Source: RGIG9041 sp045541455
GTDB taxonomy: Bacteria; Bacillota; Clostridia; Oscillospirales; QAKW01
Length of the DNA stretch: 64,000 nt
Assembly (NCBI GenBank): GCA_045541455.1
Contig: JAZQJA010000019.1
Coordinates: 46,736 to 110,735 of the forward strand
Reading direction: 5' to 3'
Shown piece after piece: positions 24,551 through 33,858 of this stretch (the stretch's first letter is position 1; each line of letters begins with the position of its first letter). The notes beneath the pieces were generated by a model that was not told the origin of the DNA, made no database searches, and saw only the letters and a program-made list of their open reading frames with translations. The position numbers were made by a program, and so were the translations under genes.

Positions 24551-27500
24551 ATGAGTAAAACAAAAAGATTACTCGCTGTGTTTCTTGCAGTATTAATGGT
24601 AATGTCATCAGTATCAGTTGTTGCTTTTGCAGAAGATACTGTTGATGCACCTATATTTGCAGATGTATATTCAAGCGAGGCAGAAAATTATGGTGTTCAG
24701 CTTAAAAACACTGCATATTTGGTTGATGCAGGTGCAGCTGCCTATGGAAACGGTGATTGGTATATTACCGAGTGGGAAGGCTTTAATTATGCTTTTAAAG
24801 TAGGCACAAACGTTTTTGCATCAATTGATGCAGCGCTTGCAGCTGCAGCAAAAGCAGAAATTGCTGTTCCGCAAATTATGCTTAGCGCAGGTGTATACGG
24901 TGACCTTTCAATCAATCAGAATGTTCAGTTTTTCGGTCCTAAGTGGAATGTTAACCCTAATGTTAAATCTGCAAGCGGTACAGAACCGTTTACTTTAAAT
25001 CCTGCTTGGGAATCTGACAACGCTGTAATATATACTTTGTTTATTGCCAATAAGTTTGACGAAGGCAAAGGCGATTATATTACTCCCAGCCTTAACTTCT
25101 CACTTTTCGGTGTTGAAATTCAAGGCCGTGTGGTTGACGCTTACCGTCCTGACTGTGACGACCCTGCAAACTACAAGTTCGGCAATATTTTAATGAACCA
25201 TACCGCTGCAGGTACAAGTTCGTCAATTGCTTCAAAAGTTGCATCGGTAGGTAGTTTTACATTTGTTACAACTCGTACATACTACACATTCAATTTCGAG
25301 AACAGACGTGTAAAACTCGGTGACGGCGCTGCTGACGAGGCTGTTTTCTACAACTTACGTCTTCAGAATATGAGCGTTGATCGTTTTATTGGCGAATATA
25401 TCCCTGCTAAAACAACATTCGACGGTTTGTATTTTGATGCAACACCTTATAAAAATGTTTCTTATATCAAAATTGGTACAAACTTTGAAGACGGTGCACT
25501 TACATTTAAAAACTCATGCTTTGTAAACTCCAATACAGCAAAACGACCAATTGATGTGGAGGGCTATAACAAAGCCAATTACGGCACTAGAAAAATGCTT
25601 TTAAATATCACTGACAACTTGTTTTATAACGTTTGTCAGACAACTTATGATTTAAGATTTTATTCAAACAGTTTTTCTTCAATTAAAATTGAAGGTAACA
25701 CCGCAGTAAACAGCGGTGCTGCTTTGGAAAATGCTCTGGCGTTTCTTAACATTTATGATTATAGCGGCTCAAAGAAATATCCCGCAAATGCCAGCAATGT
25801 ATCGTATAAAAATAACAGATTCTTTGGCTTTAAAAACTTTAACTTCACCGGTGGTGCATCAGGAAAAACAGATGCAACAGGTATATATGTATCTGAAAAA
25901 TACTCACCCGATTGGCAAACAAACCCCGATTTTATCGGAAACGGTGTTGCTCCTACGGGTAATGTTACTTACACATATTATAATAAAAATGCTGTAATGC
26001 TTCCTGATTCTATTGAGGTTGAAAACGCAACTTTAAACGGTGATACATATACAGTAACAGCTCCTGCAGGACTTACTTACACTCCGGTTGTAAAAGATAC
26101 AACTGCAGGAAGAAGCGGTGTAAATGCAATTTACAAATTGTATGCTTCTGACGAAAACTTCTCAAATGCTGACTCGTTTGAAGACAGTGAACAACTAAGC
26201 CAAATTGAGTTTAACAGTGCTAAATCATATAACATTCTTGCAATAACATCACCCGACGGACTTTGCAAAAAGATATATAAACTTGTTGCATGTAAGGCAA
26301 ACAGCGGCTTAAAACTTGACAGTGTAAGCGGCGGTGCAGGCTCAACTTGCACAGACGATACTGTAAGATACGAACTCAAAACAGCAAGAGATGAAGAGAA
26401 CATTACAGTAAGCATTGCTCCTATTGCTGGTGCAACAATCACAGGAATTGTAAATAATGCTACCGGTGAAGCGGTTACACATACAAATGGTGTGTTTAAC
26501 ATTAAACTTGACCTTGGTGAAAGCATTGAATATAAAGTTGGCCTTTCAGGTCAAGGCACAACAGACAGTGTATTTGTAAATGTAACCCGTGCTTATAGTG
26601 ACGCTTGTGAACTTGTTGGTGTTACCGGCCTTACAAATAACGCAGGTACATATACTGCAAGTGTTGACTATAACACAACAGAATATGCATTTACAGTTCA
26701 ACTCCCGCTTTATGCAAAAGCAGCTCTTTATCAAGGTTCTTCTGTATTTACTGCCGATGAAAACGGCAAAATTACAGCAAGAAGACTTGCTACCGGTGAT
26801 AACGTATTTACCCTCGGTATCCTTGCAGAAGACGGCAAGACTTTAAATAACATTGATGTTGTAATTACAAGAGCTAAAAATAATGCTGCAGAAGTTCTTG
26901 ATATTACAAATGCAAAAAAGGTTGACGGCGGTTACACAGTAACAGTTACAGATCCATTTGAAATAAAAGCAGTTGTATCACAGGGTGCAACTTACAAAAT
27001 TTACTCCGATGCTGCTTGCACAAACGAAATTTCTTCAACAGTTGAAGCAAAAGACGGCGTGTATTACATTGTTGCAACATCAGAAGATGGCTCAAACAAT
27101 AGTGCTGTTGTAAAACTCACAGTAGTTAAACTTTCTGAAACCCTTTCAGTTGAGGGCGCTGTTGCAGATAAAGATAACGATAAACTTTTAGTCTTAACAC
27201 TTGCAAAAGACCTTAAAGAAACAACTCTTAATGTAATATCAAGCGTTCCTTATGAACTCTATGCTGATAAAAACCTTACTGTAAAATCAGGTGCTAAAAT
27301 CGCTCTTTCACAAGGAACAACTTATATCTATGCAAAGGTTACAACAACAGGCGTTGTTTATACAATCGCAATTGTTTCAGACAGAAGTGTTGTTAACTAT
27401 ACAGATGCCGCTTCAATTCCAGGCTGGGCACAGTCAGCAATCACAAAGCTCAACCAGTCCGGTCAGGGTATAATCCTCGGCGATGAAAAAGGCAACTTTA

Positions 27501-28012
27501 ACGCATCTAACAATATGACAAGAAATGAAATCGCAGCTATTGCTGTAAGACTTCTTGGAATAGATGCCACTCAGTATGCAAGCGTAAAACTTCCGTTTAC
27601 CGATAAGATAGCAACTTGGGCAGAAAACTACATAAAAGCAGTTTATGCTCTTGGTATTATGGATGGCAGCAACGACAAAAACGGCAACCTCGTATTTGAC
27701 GGACAGGGCACTACCACCCGTGCACAACTTGCAAAAATAATTGTTGGCATTTCATTTATGGATAACGGTATTGCACAGACACCCGAAGCATACTACGAGG
27801 CAAATAAGGCAACTGTAGATAATTACTACAACACTCTTAACTTCGCAGATGAAGATTCAGTTCAAAACTGGGCAAAACCGTATATGAGACTTGCAGTCTT
27901 TGCTAAATATTTCAGCGGTTCTGCTGATAACGGTAAAAATCTTATTAGAGGTAAAGATAACATCAAACGTTCAGAAATTGCATCTGTTGTTGTTAATTAC
28001 CTCGGTCTGTAA
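24551..28012 (+). CDS. Large surface protein with SLH domains
   Basis: 1153 residues. A signal peptide (about 1-27, ending VAFAED) is followed by a beta-helix-like region (about 80-460) with repeated short strands and Asn/Gly turns (FKNSCFVNSN, ITDNLFYNVC, IEGNTAVNSG), then several beta-sandwich-like repeats (about 485-945), and three SLH domains (about 950-1153) marked by MTRNEIAAIAVRLLG, TTRAQLAKIIV and IKRSEIASVVVNYLG. The SLH region should bind a secondary wall polymer, placing the protein on the cell surface. The beta-helix could bind or cleave polysaccharide, but no catalytic residues can be assigned. It is a single-gene unit with its own terminator. Confidence 0.9.
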   Translation: MSKTKRLLAVFLAVLMVMSSVSVVAFAEDTVDAPIFADVYSSEAENYGVQLKNTAYLVDAGAAAYGNGDWYITEWEGFNYAFKVGTNVFASIDAALAAAAKAEIAVPQIMLSAGVYGDLSINQNVQFFGPKWNVNPNVKSASGTEPFTLNPAWESDNAVIYTLFIANKFDEGKGDYITPSLNFSLFGVEIQGRVVDAYRPDCDDPANYKFGNILMNHTAAGTSSSIASKVASVGSFTFVTTRTYYTFNFENRRVKLGDGAADEAVFYNLRLQNMSVDRFIGEYIPAKTTFDGLYFDATPYKNVSYIKIGTNFEDGALTFKNSCFVNSNTAKRPIDVEGYNKANYGTRKMLLNITDNLFYNVCQTTYDLRFYSNSFSSIKIEGNTAVNSGAALENALAFLNIYDYSGSKKYPANASNVSYKNNRFFGFKNFNFTGGASGKTDATGIYVSEKYSPDWQTNPDFIGNGVAPTGNVTYTYYNKNAVMLPDSIEVENATLNGDTYTVTAPAGLTYTPVVKDTTAGRSGVNAIYKLYASDENFSNADSFEDSEQLSQIEFNSAKSYNILAITSPDGLCKKIYKLVACKANSGLKLDSVSGGAGSTCTDDTVRYELKTARDEENITVSIAPIAGATITGIVNNATGEAVTHTNGVFNIKLDLGESIEYKVGLSGQGTTDSVFVNVTRAYSDACELVGVTGLTNNAGTYTASVDYNTTEYAFTVQLPLYAKAALYQGSSVFTADENGKITARRLATGDNVFTLGILAEDGKTLNNIDVVITRAKNNAAEVLDITNAKKVDGGYTVTVTDPFEIKAVVSQGATYKIYSDAACTNEISSTVEAKDGVYYIVATSEDGSNNSAVVKLTVVKLSETLSVEGAVADKDNDKLLVLTLAKDLKETTLNVISSVPYELYADKNLTVKSGAKIALSQGTTYIYAKVTTTGVVYTIAIVSDRSVVNYTDAASIPGWAQSAITKLNQSGQGIILGDEKGNFNASNNMTRNEIAAIAVRLLGIDATQYASVKLPFTDKIATWAENYIKAVYALGIMDGSNDKNGNLVFDGQGTTTRAQLAKIIVGISFMDNGIAQTPEAYYEANKATVDNYYNTLNFADEDSVQNWAKPYMRLAVFAKYFSGSADNGKNLIRGKDNIKRSEIASVVVNYLGL

Positions 28013-28027
28013 ATAGAAATAACATTT

Positions 28028-28058
28028 AAAAAAGCCTGCTTTTCAGCAGGCTTTTTTG
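28028..28058 (+). terminator. Terminator after the SLH protein
   Basis: Perfect stem AAAAAAGCCTGCT/AGCAGGCTTTTTT with a four-base loop. Confidence 0.92.
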
Positions 28059-28123
28059 TGGGTAAAAATATTTTTTATATAAGGTTTTGCGGTTAAAAAT
28101 ATTTTGTAGGAAATGGGAAAATT

Positions 28124-29002
28124 ATGAATTGTAATTTATGTCCGCGCGGTTGTAATGTAAATCGTGCAACAACCGTCGGGCGCTGTGGAGTAAGTGAGAT
28201 TATTACTGTTTCACGCGCCGCTTTGCATAAATGGGAAGAGCCGTGTGTGTCCGGAACAAACGGCTCTGGAACAATATTCTTTTCAGGTTGTCCGCTTGGC
28301 TGTGATTTTTGCCAAAACTTTTCTATCTCCAATAAGGTTGTAGGCAAACAAATACAGCCAAACCGCCTGTATGATATAATGTTTGAATTAAAATCAAACG
28401 GTGCACATAATATAAACCTTGTTACTGCCGACCATTTTGCTTTACAACTTGCGCCTGTTATAAAAAGGGCAAAGCAAGACGGACTTGGCATTCCGGTGGT
28501 TTTAAATACATCTTCGTACATTACAAAAAGTACACTTTCATTGCTTGACAGTTTTATTGATGTGTATCTTGCCGACTTTAAGTTTATGTCACCTGCGCTT
28601 TCACAAAAATACTGTGCTGCACCGGATTATCCCGATGTTGTAAAAGAATCGATAGATTTTATGGTGCAGCACCATAAAAAACCCATCTTTGAAAACGGGT
28701 TGATTAAAAGTGGTGTTATAGTGCGTGTGCTTATAATGCCAAATAATCTTATAGATGCAAAACGGATTATAAAATATCTTTGCGACCGCTACGGCGATAA
28801 AATAATAATATCTGTTATGAGCCAGTATACGCCAATGCCAAACTGTAAACACACCGAACTTTCACGGCCTATTAATGAGTGCGAGTATACCAGCATAAAA
28901 AAATACCTCGCCTCTTTTGATATTAAATACGGATATTTACAAGAGTTTGGCTCAAACGGAACAAAATATATTCCTGATTTTTCAAATTTTGAAGGAGTTT
29001 AA
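28124..29002 (+). CDS. PflX-like radical SAM protein
   Basis: 292 residues. The radical SAM cluster is CPLGCDFC near 65-72 (CxxxCxxC), preceded by a second cysteine set at the amino end (CNLCPRGC and GRCG) typical of the PflX/COG1313 branch related to pyruvate formate-lyase activating enzymes. It is expected to bind a 4Fe-4S cluster and cleave SAM; the target protein or substrate is unknown. It is followed two bases later by the methyltransferase gene, whose ribosome site GAAGGAG lies in its last codons. Confidence 0.87.
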   Translation: MNCNLCPRGCNVNRATTVGRCGVSEIITVSRAALHKWEEPCVSGTNGSGTIFFSGCPLGCDFCQNFSISNKVVGKQIQPNRLYDIMFELKSNGAHNINLVTADHFALQLAPVIKRAKQDGLGIPVVLNTSSYITKSTLSLLDSFIDVYLADFKFMSPALSQKYCAAPDYPDVVKESIDFMVQHHKKPIFENGLIKSGVIVRVLIMPNNLIDAKRIIKYLCDRYGDKIIISVMSQYTPMPNCKHTELSRPINECEYTSIKKYLASFDIKYGYLQEFGSNGTKYIPDFSNFEGV

Positions 29003-29004
29003 AA

Positions 29005-29814
29005 ATGCTCAGTTGCCCGGTATGTAAAATGCCGCTTACAGCGGTAGATAAATGTTATAAATGCCAAAATGGTCACAGTTTCGATATTGCACGGCAGGGT
29101 TATGTAAATCTTCTGCCGTTTGGTAAAACTCAGCACGGTGATGATAAAATGATGGCAAGCGCACGCCGTGACTTTTTATCAACTGATAGTTATCTTTTGC
29201 TTGCAAACGCTATTTGCGATATGCTTGGTAATTCAAAACGGATTGTTGATATAGGTTGCGGTGAATGTTATTATCTCGAAAAAATTGTAAAGCATATAAA
29301 TTGTGATAATATCAAGGCAATAGGTCTTGATATTTCAAAAGAAATTCTTAAAGTTGCATCGCCGCGAATTAAACAAAATGGTATAGTTGCCGCTGTCGCA
29401 AATTGTAGTGCACTGCCTATTTGTGATAACTCGGTAGATTTTGCACTGTCTGTGTTTGCACCTTTTAATGAAAGCGAGGTCCATCGCATTTTAAAAGACG
29501 GCGGTATATTTGTCAGGGTTATTCCTGCCCCAGACCATCTTTTTGAACTAAAAAATGCAGTTTACCAAACCCCTTATAAAAATGATAACCTTGAAACAAA
29601 TCTTGCTCTTTTTGAAACCGAAAAAATTCAAAACCTAAGATATATTTTTACCCTTAATAACACACAGCAAATAAAAAACCTTTTTACAATGACACCGTAT
29701 TATTATAAAACTTCACCCGATGATATGTTGAAACTTGATAGTATAAACAGCCTTGATATCACGGCGGATTTCTTCATTATTAAATATATTAAAAAAAGCG
29801 ATCTTAAAATCTAG
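29005..29814 (+). CDS. 23S rRNA (guanine-N1) methyltransferase, RlmA family
   Basis: 269 residues. An amino-terminal zinc finger (CPVCKMPL...CYKCQNGHSFD) is followed by GYVNLL, the family hallmark, then a class I SAM fold with IVDIGCGECYYL near 75 and a CSALPICDNSVDFALSVFAP stretch near 135. RlmA proteins methylate G745 or G748 of 23S rRNA; which of these applies cannot be told. The stop codon lies in the loop of its terminator. Confidence 0.9.
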   Translation: MLSCPVCKMPLTAVDKCYKCQNGHSFDIARQGYVNLLPFGKTQHGDDKMMASARRDFLSTDSYLLLANAICDMLGNSKRIVDIGCGECYYLEKIVKHINCDNIKAIGLDISKEILKVASPRIKQNGIVAAVANCSALPICDNSVDFALSVFAPFNESEVHRILKDGGIFVRVIPAPDHLFELKNAVYQTPYKNDNLETNLALFETEKIQNLRYIFTLNNTQQIKNLFTMTPYYYKTSPDDMLKLDSINSLDITADFFIIKYIKKSDLKI

Positions 29815-29836
29815 TGCTTTTAAGGTCGCTTTTTTA
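29792..29836 (+). terminator. Terminator overlapping the end of the rlmA-like gene
   Basis: Stem AAAAAAGCGATCTTAAAA / TTTTAAGGTCGCTTTTTT with one G-T pair. The loop contains the stop codon. Confidence 0.88.
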
Positions 29837-29839
29837 TGT

Positions 29840-29904
29840 GAAACAACAAGGTTTTGTGGTACCCGCCTGCAATTTTAATTGAGGGCGGGTAGGGTTGTTG
29901 TTTC
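29840..29904. other. Three-tier hairpin in the gap before the SPFH cluster
   Basis: Outer stem GAAACAACAA/TTGTTGTTTC, middle stem ACCCGCC/GGCGGGT and inner stem CAATT/AATTG around a TT loop. It follows the upstream terminator and has no T tract, so it may be a small structured RNA, an upstream regulatory fold or a repeat remnant. Confidence 0.45.
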
Positions 29905-29919
29905 CAATTTTTAAACATT

Positions 29920-29931
29920 TTGTTATAACAA
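29920..29931. promoter_or_regulatory. Palindrome upstream of the SPFH promoter (possible operator)
   Basis: A perfect 12-base palindrome, TTGTTATAACAA, ends nine bases before the -35 hexamer. A weaker inverted repeat (AACCGTTTTT ... AAAAAGGCGGTT) also brackets the -35. The regulator is unknown. Confidence 0.4.
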
Positions 29932-29940
29932 CCGTTTTTA

Positions 29941-29970
29941 TTGACAAAAAGGCGGTTAGTGTTGTAATAT
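29941..29970 (+). promoter_or_regulatory. Promoter of the SPFH/P-type ATPase cluster
   Basis: TTGACA at 29941-29946, 18-base spacer, TAATAT at 29965-29970, about 50 bases before the first start codon. Confidence 0.78.
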
Positions 29971-30022
29971 TAGTATATTAATAGTGTAAGTATACCCTTT
30001 TTACAAAAGGTGAGGAGAATAA

Positions 30023-31798
30023 ATGAATAAAACCGATAAAAAAATTGATAAATTACGGCAAGTTAGTATAGTAGCAACCTCATGTCTGTTTGCTGTGGCA
30101 CTTGTACTTTTTGCGCTTTGGTTTGTGTCAAGGGTTATGACAGTGTTGCTTATTTGTCTGTCTGTTTCACTTTCAGCATTTGTAAATGTTGTGTTGCTGT
30201 TTAAACCCAAAAATACAGTTGCAGTACAGCAGGAAAAACAGACAATGCAGCATAAAAATGTATTTGTGCGTTTTATAAAATCCGTGTGCAACGGTATTTG
30301 CCGTGTATTAAAAAGCGTTTTACAATTTTGTAAAACCAAACGTTTTGCAGTAACAGCAGCGCTTGTATTAATTTTTGAAATTGCTGTAAACACAGGCTTT
30401 TGGTTTGCTGTTAAAAAGCTGGTCGGCAATCATTCTTCGGGTTTTTATTTGCCTGTTGCTTTGCTTGTGTTGTTTGTTATACTTATCGTTGTCGACAAAT
30501 GGTGTAAACATTCGTCGCTAGAAGGCGGAGATGACTATTTTAAAGCAATAATACATAATCTTCGTTCGGCAATCGCGCTTGCAAAAATTATGCTTGTAAT
30601 TTGCGCGGCTGTTGTAACCGTTTGTATGGTAGGCATTGTTGATTTGCATAGAATTTCTATATGGATAATATGTTTATTGTTTGTCTATCAAACGGTGTTT
30701 ATATTAGTATCGTTATCAGTGCGTTTGCTGCGCCGCGAGCTTGATACAATTCCGGATATTTCAGTGCCGATGTTAGGCCTTGGCGGAGCAGACCTCGGCG
30801 TTATTACATATCTTGAAAAAAATACCGGAATTACAATGCGTTCGCTTTGGAGTATACGGCTTATTAAAAAAATAATACCTTATACAGTATTATCGGTTGT
30901 TTTACTTTTATGGCTGTCAACGGGCATTGTACTTGTTCAGTCTAATGAAGAGGGCGCACTGTACCGCCTTGGAAAACTTGACACAGACAGCTTAAAGCCG
31001 GGAATACATTTTACTTTTCCGTGGCCTATAGATAAAGTAGAGGTTTATGATACTAAAAGCGTAAACGAACTTACAGTGGGCTATCTTGCAACCGACTCGG
31101 TTGATAATTTGTGGACTGAGGCGCATGGGAATAACGAGTATAAATTACTTGTAGGTGGCGGCGAAGAGGTTGTGTCAATCAACCTTCGTGTTCAGTATGT
31201 TATAAGCGATCTTTATGATTATCTGAAAAATTCAACTGCCCCCAAATCACTGTTAGAGTCGGCGGCTTACCAAACGGTAACTGAAAATACCATAACGTCT
31301 GACCTTGACACTCTGCTTGCGGCAGATCGTGAAGTCCTTTCCGAAACCTTCCATGACGGGTTTGAAAATCGTATTGAAAAATATAATACAGGACTTGATA
31401 TTGTCAGTGTAGTTGTTGAAAGTATACATCCGCCTGTAGAAATTGCCTCGTCATATCAGGGAATAATCAGTGCAAATATCGACGCTGAAAAACTTTTATT
31501 GCAGGCTCAGGCATTGGCAGGTGTTACGCTGTCCGAAGCGGAACGTGCGAAAGAAACTGCAATTAATGAGGCAACTGCTCAAAATCATGAAAAAATAGCT
31601 GCGGCAAAATCGTCGGTTGCACAGTTTATGGCAAGTGCACAAGCAGACGACGCTTACGGTAGCGACTATAGATTTTATAAATATCTCGAAGCACTCAAAA
31701 AGGCGTATTCAAATGCAAAACTTGTAATTGTCGGTGACGGTATTGACGAGTCGAGTATTTATATCGGTAATGTTACCGATGGCAAAAGTGCACAGTAA
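30023..31798 (+). CDS. Polytopic SPFH (HflK-like) protein
   Basis: 591 residues. Seven hydrophobic segments precede the SPFH domain (about 15-38, 41-62, 108-131, 140-160, 186-208, 211-235 and 289-310). Basic loops at 1-13, 60-107, 160-185 and 235-288 put the amino end inside and the SPFH domain (about 312-500, LVQSNEEGALYRLGKLDTDSLKPGIHFTFPWPIDKVEVYD) outside, the same side as HflK/HflC. A helical stretch follows (IDAEKLLLQAQALAGVTLSEAERAKETAINEA). Ordinary HflK has one membrane segment and about 400 residues, so the amino-terminal extension is unusual. It is the first of three SPFH genes in a row, with GAGGAG before the ATG. Confidence 0.85.
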   Translation: MNKTDKKIDKLRQVSIVATSCLFAVALVLFALWFVSRVMTVLLICLSVSLSAFVNVVLLFKPKNTVAVQQEKQTMQHKNVFVRFIKSVCNGICRVLKSVLQFCKTKRFAVTAALVLIFEIAVNTGFWFAVKKLVGNHSSGFYLPVALLVLFVILIVVDKWCKHSSLEGGDDYFKAIIHNLRSAIALAKIMLVICAAVVTVCMVGIVDLHRISIWIICLLFVYQTVFILVSLSVRLLRRELDTIPDISVPMLGLGGADLGVITYLEKNTGITMRSLWSIRLIKKIIPYTVLSVVLLLWLSTGIVLVQSNEEGALYRLGKLDTDSLKPGIHFTFPWPIDKVEVYDTKSVNELTVGYLATDSVDNLWTEAHGNNEYKLLVGGGEEVVSINLRVQYVISDLYDYLKNSTAPKSLLESAAYQTVTENTITSDLDTLLAADREVLSETFHDGFENRIEKYNTGLDIVSVVVESIHPPVEIASSYQGIISANIDAEKLLLQAQALAGVTLSEAERAKETAINEATAQNHEKIAAAKSSVAQFMASAQADDAYGSDYRFYKYLEALKKAYSNAKLVIVGDGIDESSIYIGNVTDGKSAQ

Positions 31799-31811
31799 CG
31801 GAGGTAAGCAA

Positions 31812-32891
31812 ATGTTTAAAAAAATAAAACAAAAAGATGCTCTGCAAAATACAGAGACCAGAGCAAAAAAATTAAATACTCAACTTATTGCAAAAATTGC
31901 TAAATATGTAACCGCATCACTTGTAGTACTTGTACTTTTGTGGTTTGGCTTTACAACTGTTGTCAAAGAGGGCAGCTGCGCTGTTATTTTACGTTTTGGA
32001 GCTGTACGTGAAGAAATTACCGATGCCGGACTATATCTTAAATTGCCGTGGCCTTTCGAAACGGTTGTAAATTATGATTCGCGACTTCAGTATCTTGAAT
32101 CAAATCAACTTGAAACTACTACTAAAGATAAACGTAATGTTATAATTCAGTCGTATGTTGTTTGGCAAATTGACAATCCTGTTTTGTACCATAACAGCGT
32201 TGGTGCAAAAGGTTCTGTTGATTCGTATATCAAAGACCAGGTATTTAGTGCAACAAACAGTACAATGGGCGGCTATGAACTCAAATCTCTTGTTTCACTT
32301 GAAAAAGAAGAAATAAAAATAGACGAAATACAAAACGAAATATACACACGTGTTTATGACAATTGTAAGTCGAATTACGGTATAGAGGTATCTGATGTTA
32401 GTATATTGCGTTTGTTGTTGCCCGACACCAACCTTGACAGCGTGTTTGAACAGATGCGTGCAGACAGACAAAAAGATATTGATATAATTATTTCCAACGC
32501 CACCACCGAAGCTAAAAAGATTACAACAGCAGCAGATGCTGAGGCGGCAAAAATAAAGGCAGAAGGTGTTACTCAGGCAGCCCAAATTAAAGCTCAGACC
32601 GAAACAGATGTTGCAAAAATTTACGCAGAAGCACAGGCTGCTAATATTGAACTATATAAGTTTCTTACAAACCTTGATACAGTTGTTGCATCTGTAAATG
32701 ACAGTTCGGTTTTAGTTGTTAAAGCAGACGAATATCCATTCAGTGTACTTAGTGAGTATTCAAATAATATGGAGATAGAGGGCAACGAAACTGTTATTAA
32801 AGATTTAAACTATATTTTAACTCAACTTCCCGAAAATGACCGTACCGCGCTTGTTGATGCAATGAGTGAACTTATCGCACTCAGTGCTTAA
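31812..32891 (+). CDS. SPFH protein, HflC-like (second of three)
   Basis: 359 residues with one membrane segment (about 25-47), then an SPFH domain (VKEGSCAVILRFGAVREEITDAGLYLKLPWPFETVVNYDSR) and a long Ala/Lys/Glu coiled coil (about 225-285) as in the cage-forming walls of HflK/HflC. The upstream in-frame start at 31728 is rejected in favour of the ATG at 31812, preceded by ACGGAGG and lying 13 bases after the first SPFH gene. No ftsH gene is near, so the partner may be something other than FtsH. Confidence 0.88.
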   Translation: MFKKIKQKDALQNTETRAKKLNTQLIAKIAKYVTASLVVLVLLWFGFTTVVKEGSCAVILRFGAVREEITDAGLYLKLPWPFETVVNYDSRLQYLESNQLETTTKDKRNVIIQSYVVWQIDNPVLYHNSVGAKGSVDSYIKDQVFSATNSTMGGYELKSLVSLEKEEIKIDEIQNEIYTRVYDNCKSNYGIEVSDVSILRLLLPDTNLDSVFEQMRADRQKDIDIIISNATTEAKKITTAADAEAAKIKAEGVTQAAQIKAQTETDVAKIYAEAQAANIELYKFLTNLDTVVASVNDSSVLVVKADEYPFSVLSEYSNNMEIEGNETVIKDLNYILTQLPENDRTALVDAMSELIALSA

Positions 32892-32907
32892 TGGAGGGAT
32901 AAGGCGT

Positions 32908-33849
32908 ATGAAGAAAAAAACACTTTTTGCCGATATTCTCGAAACGGTAACACGGTATTTCATTGTACTTGTTATAGCGGTTGTTATCTTTATTCTCTGC
33001 TCAGGTATAAGGATAATAGAAAGCGGTAACCTTGCGGTTATTCTCCGTTGCGGAAAACTGGTCGGCGATACCTATGAAGAACAGGTTCATAAACCGGGCT
33101 TGCTGTTTGCATTTCCGTATATTATAGATGAAGTAATTATCGTTCCTACCGGCAGTGTTATAGAACAAACGGTGTCAACTTATTACACACCTGTAGGTAC
33201 TGCTACTGTCGAAGCGGATAGCTACCTTATGACAGGGGATAACAATATTGCAGTTATCTCTGCTTCAGCCAAATATACTGTTTCCGACCCTGTTAAATAT
33301 GCACTCAATGTAAAAGATATCAAGTCGGTTATAAATGCCTGCGTTAGTAATGCAATGCTTACAAAGGCAGCAGGTATCGGTGTTGACAGTTTGCTTACAG
33401 ACGGTAAAGATGCATATTCAAAAGATGTTATAGCACTTGCCGAGCAAAAACTTGAAAATGCAGGTGTCGGTATTACTTTAACTTCGATTGAACTTACACA
33501 TGTTGCAATGCCCGAGGAGGTACGCGCTACCTATGAGCAGGTAAACTCTGCTACTGTTCAGGCATCTACAACTATTGAACAGGCAAACCAGTATAAAGAA
33601 AAAACCATTCCCGAGGCTCAAGCGGCGGCAGCAACAACTGTTTCTGATGCGAATACACAATATTCAACATCTGTTGCAGCAGCAAACGATGCACTTGCAG
33701 AGTTTTGGGGTGTACTTGAAGAGTATAAACAAAATCCGGATGAAGTCCGTACCCGTATTTACTCTCAAAAATTAAGTGAGTTTATGAATAAAATCGGTAC
33801 TGTCCGTGTCGTGCAGGACGGTGAAACGAAGATATTTCTCAACCCGTGA
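32908..33849 (+). CDS. SPFH protein (third of three)
   Basis: 313 residues: one membrane segment (about 19-38), an SPFH domain (IIESGNLAVILRCGKLVGDTYEEQVHKPGLLFAFPYIIDEVIIVP) and a shorter helical tail (about 205-270, Ala/Gln/Thr-rich). It differs clearly from the second protein, so the three would make a mixed oligomer instead of being recent duplicates. The start at 32908 is set by GGAGGG; it begins 16 bases after the second gene and ends nine bases before the ATPase gene. Confidence 0.87.
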   Translation: MKKKTLFADILETVTRYFIVLVIAVVIFILCSGIRIIESGNLAVILRCGKLVGDTYEEQVHKPGLLFAFPYIIDEVIIVPTGSVIEQTVSTYYTPVGTATVEADSYLMTGDNNIAVISASAKYTVSDPVKYALNVKDIKSVINACVSNAMLTKAAGIGVDSLLTDGKDAYSKDVIALAEQKLENAGVGITLTSIELTHVAMPEEVRATYEQVNSATVQASTTIEQANQYKEKTIPEAQAAAATTVSDANTQYSTSVAAANDALAEFWGVLEEYKQNPDEVRTRIYSQKLSEFMNKIGTVRVVQDGETKIFLNP

Positions 33850-33858
33850 GGTGATTAA

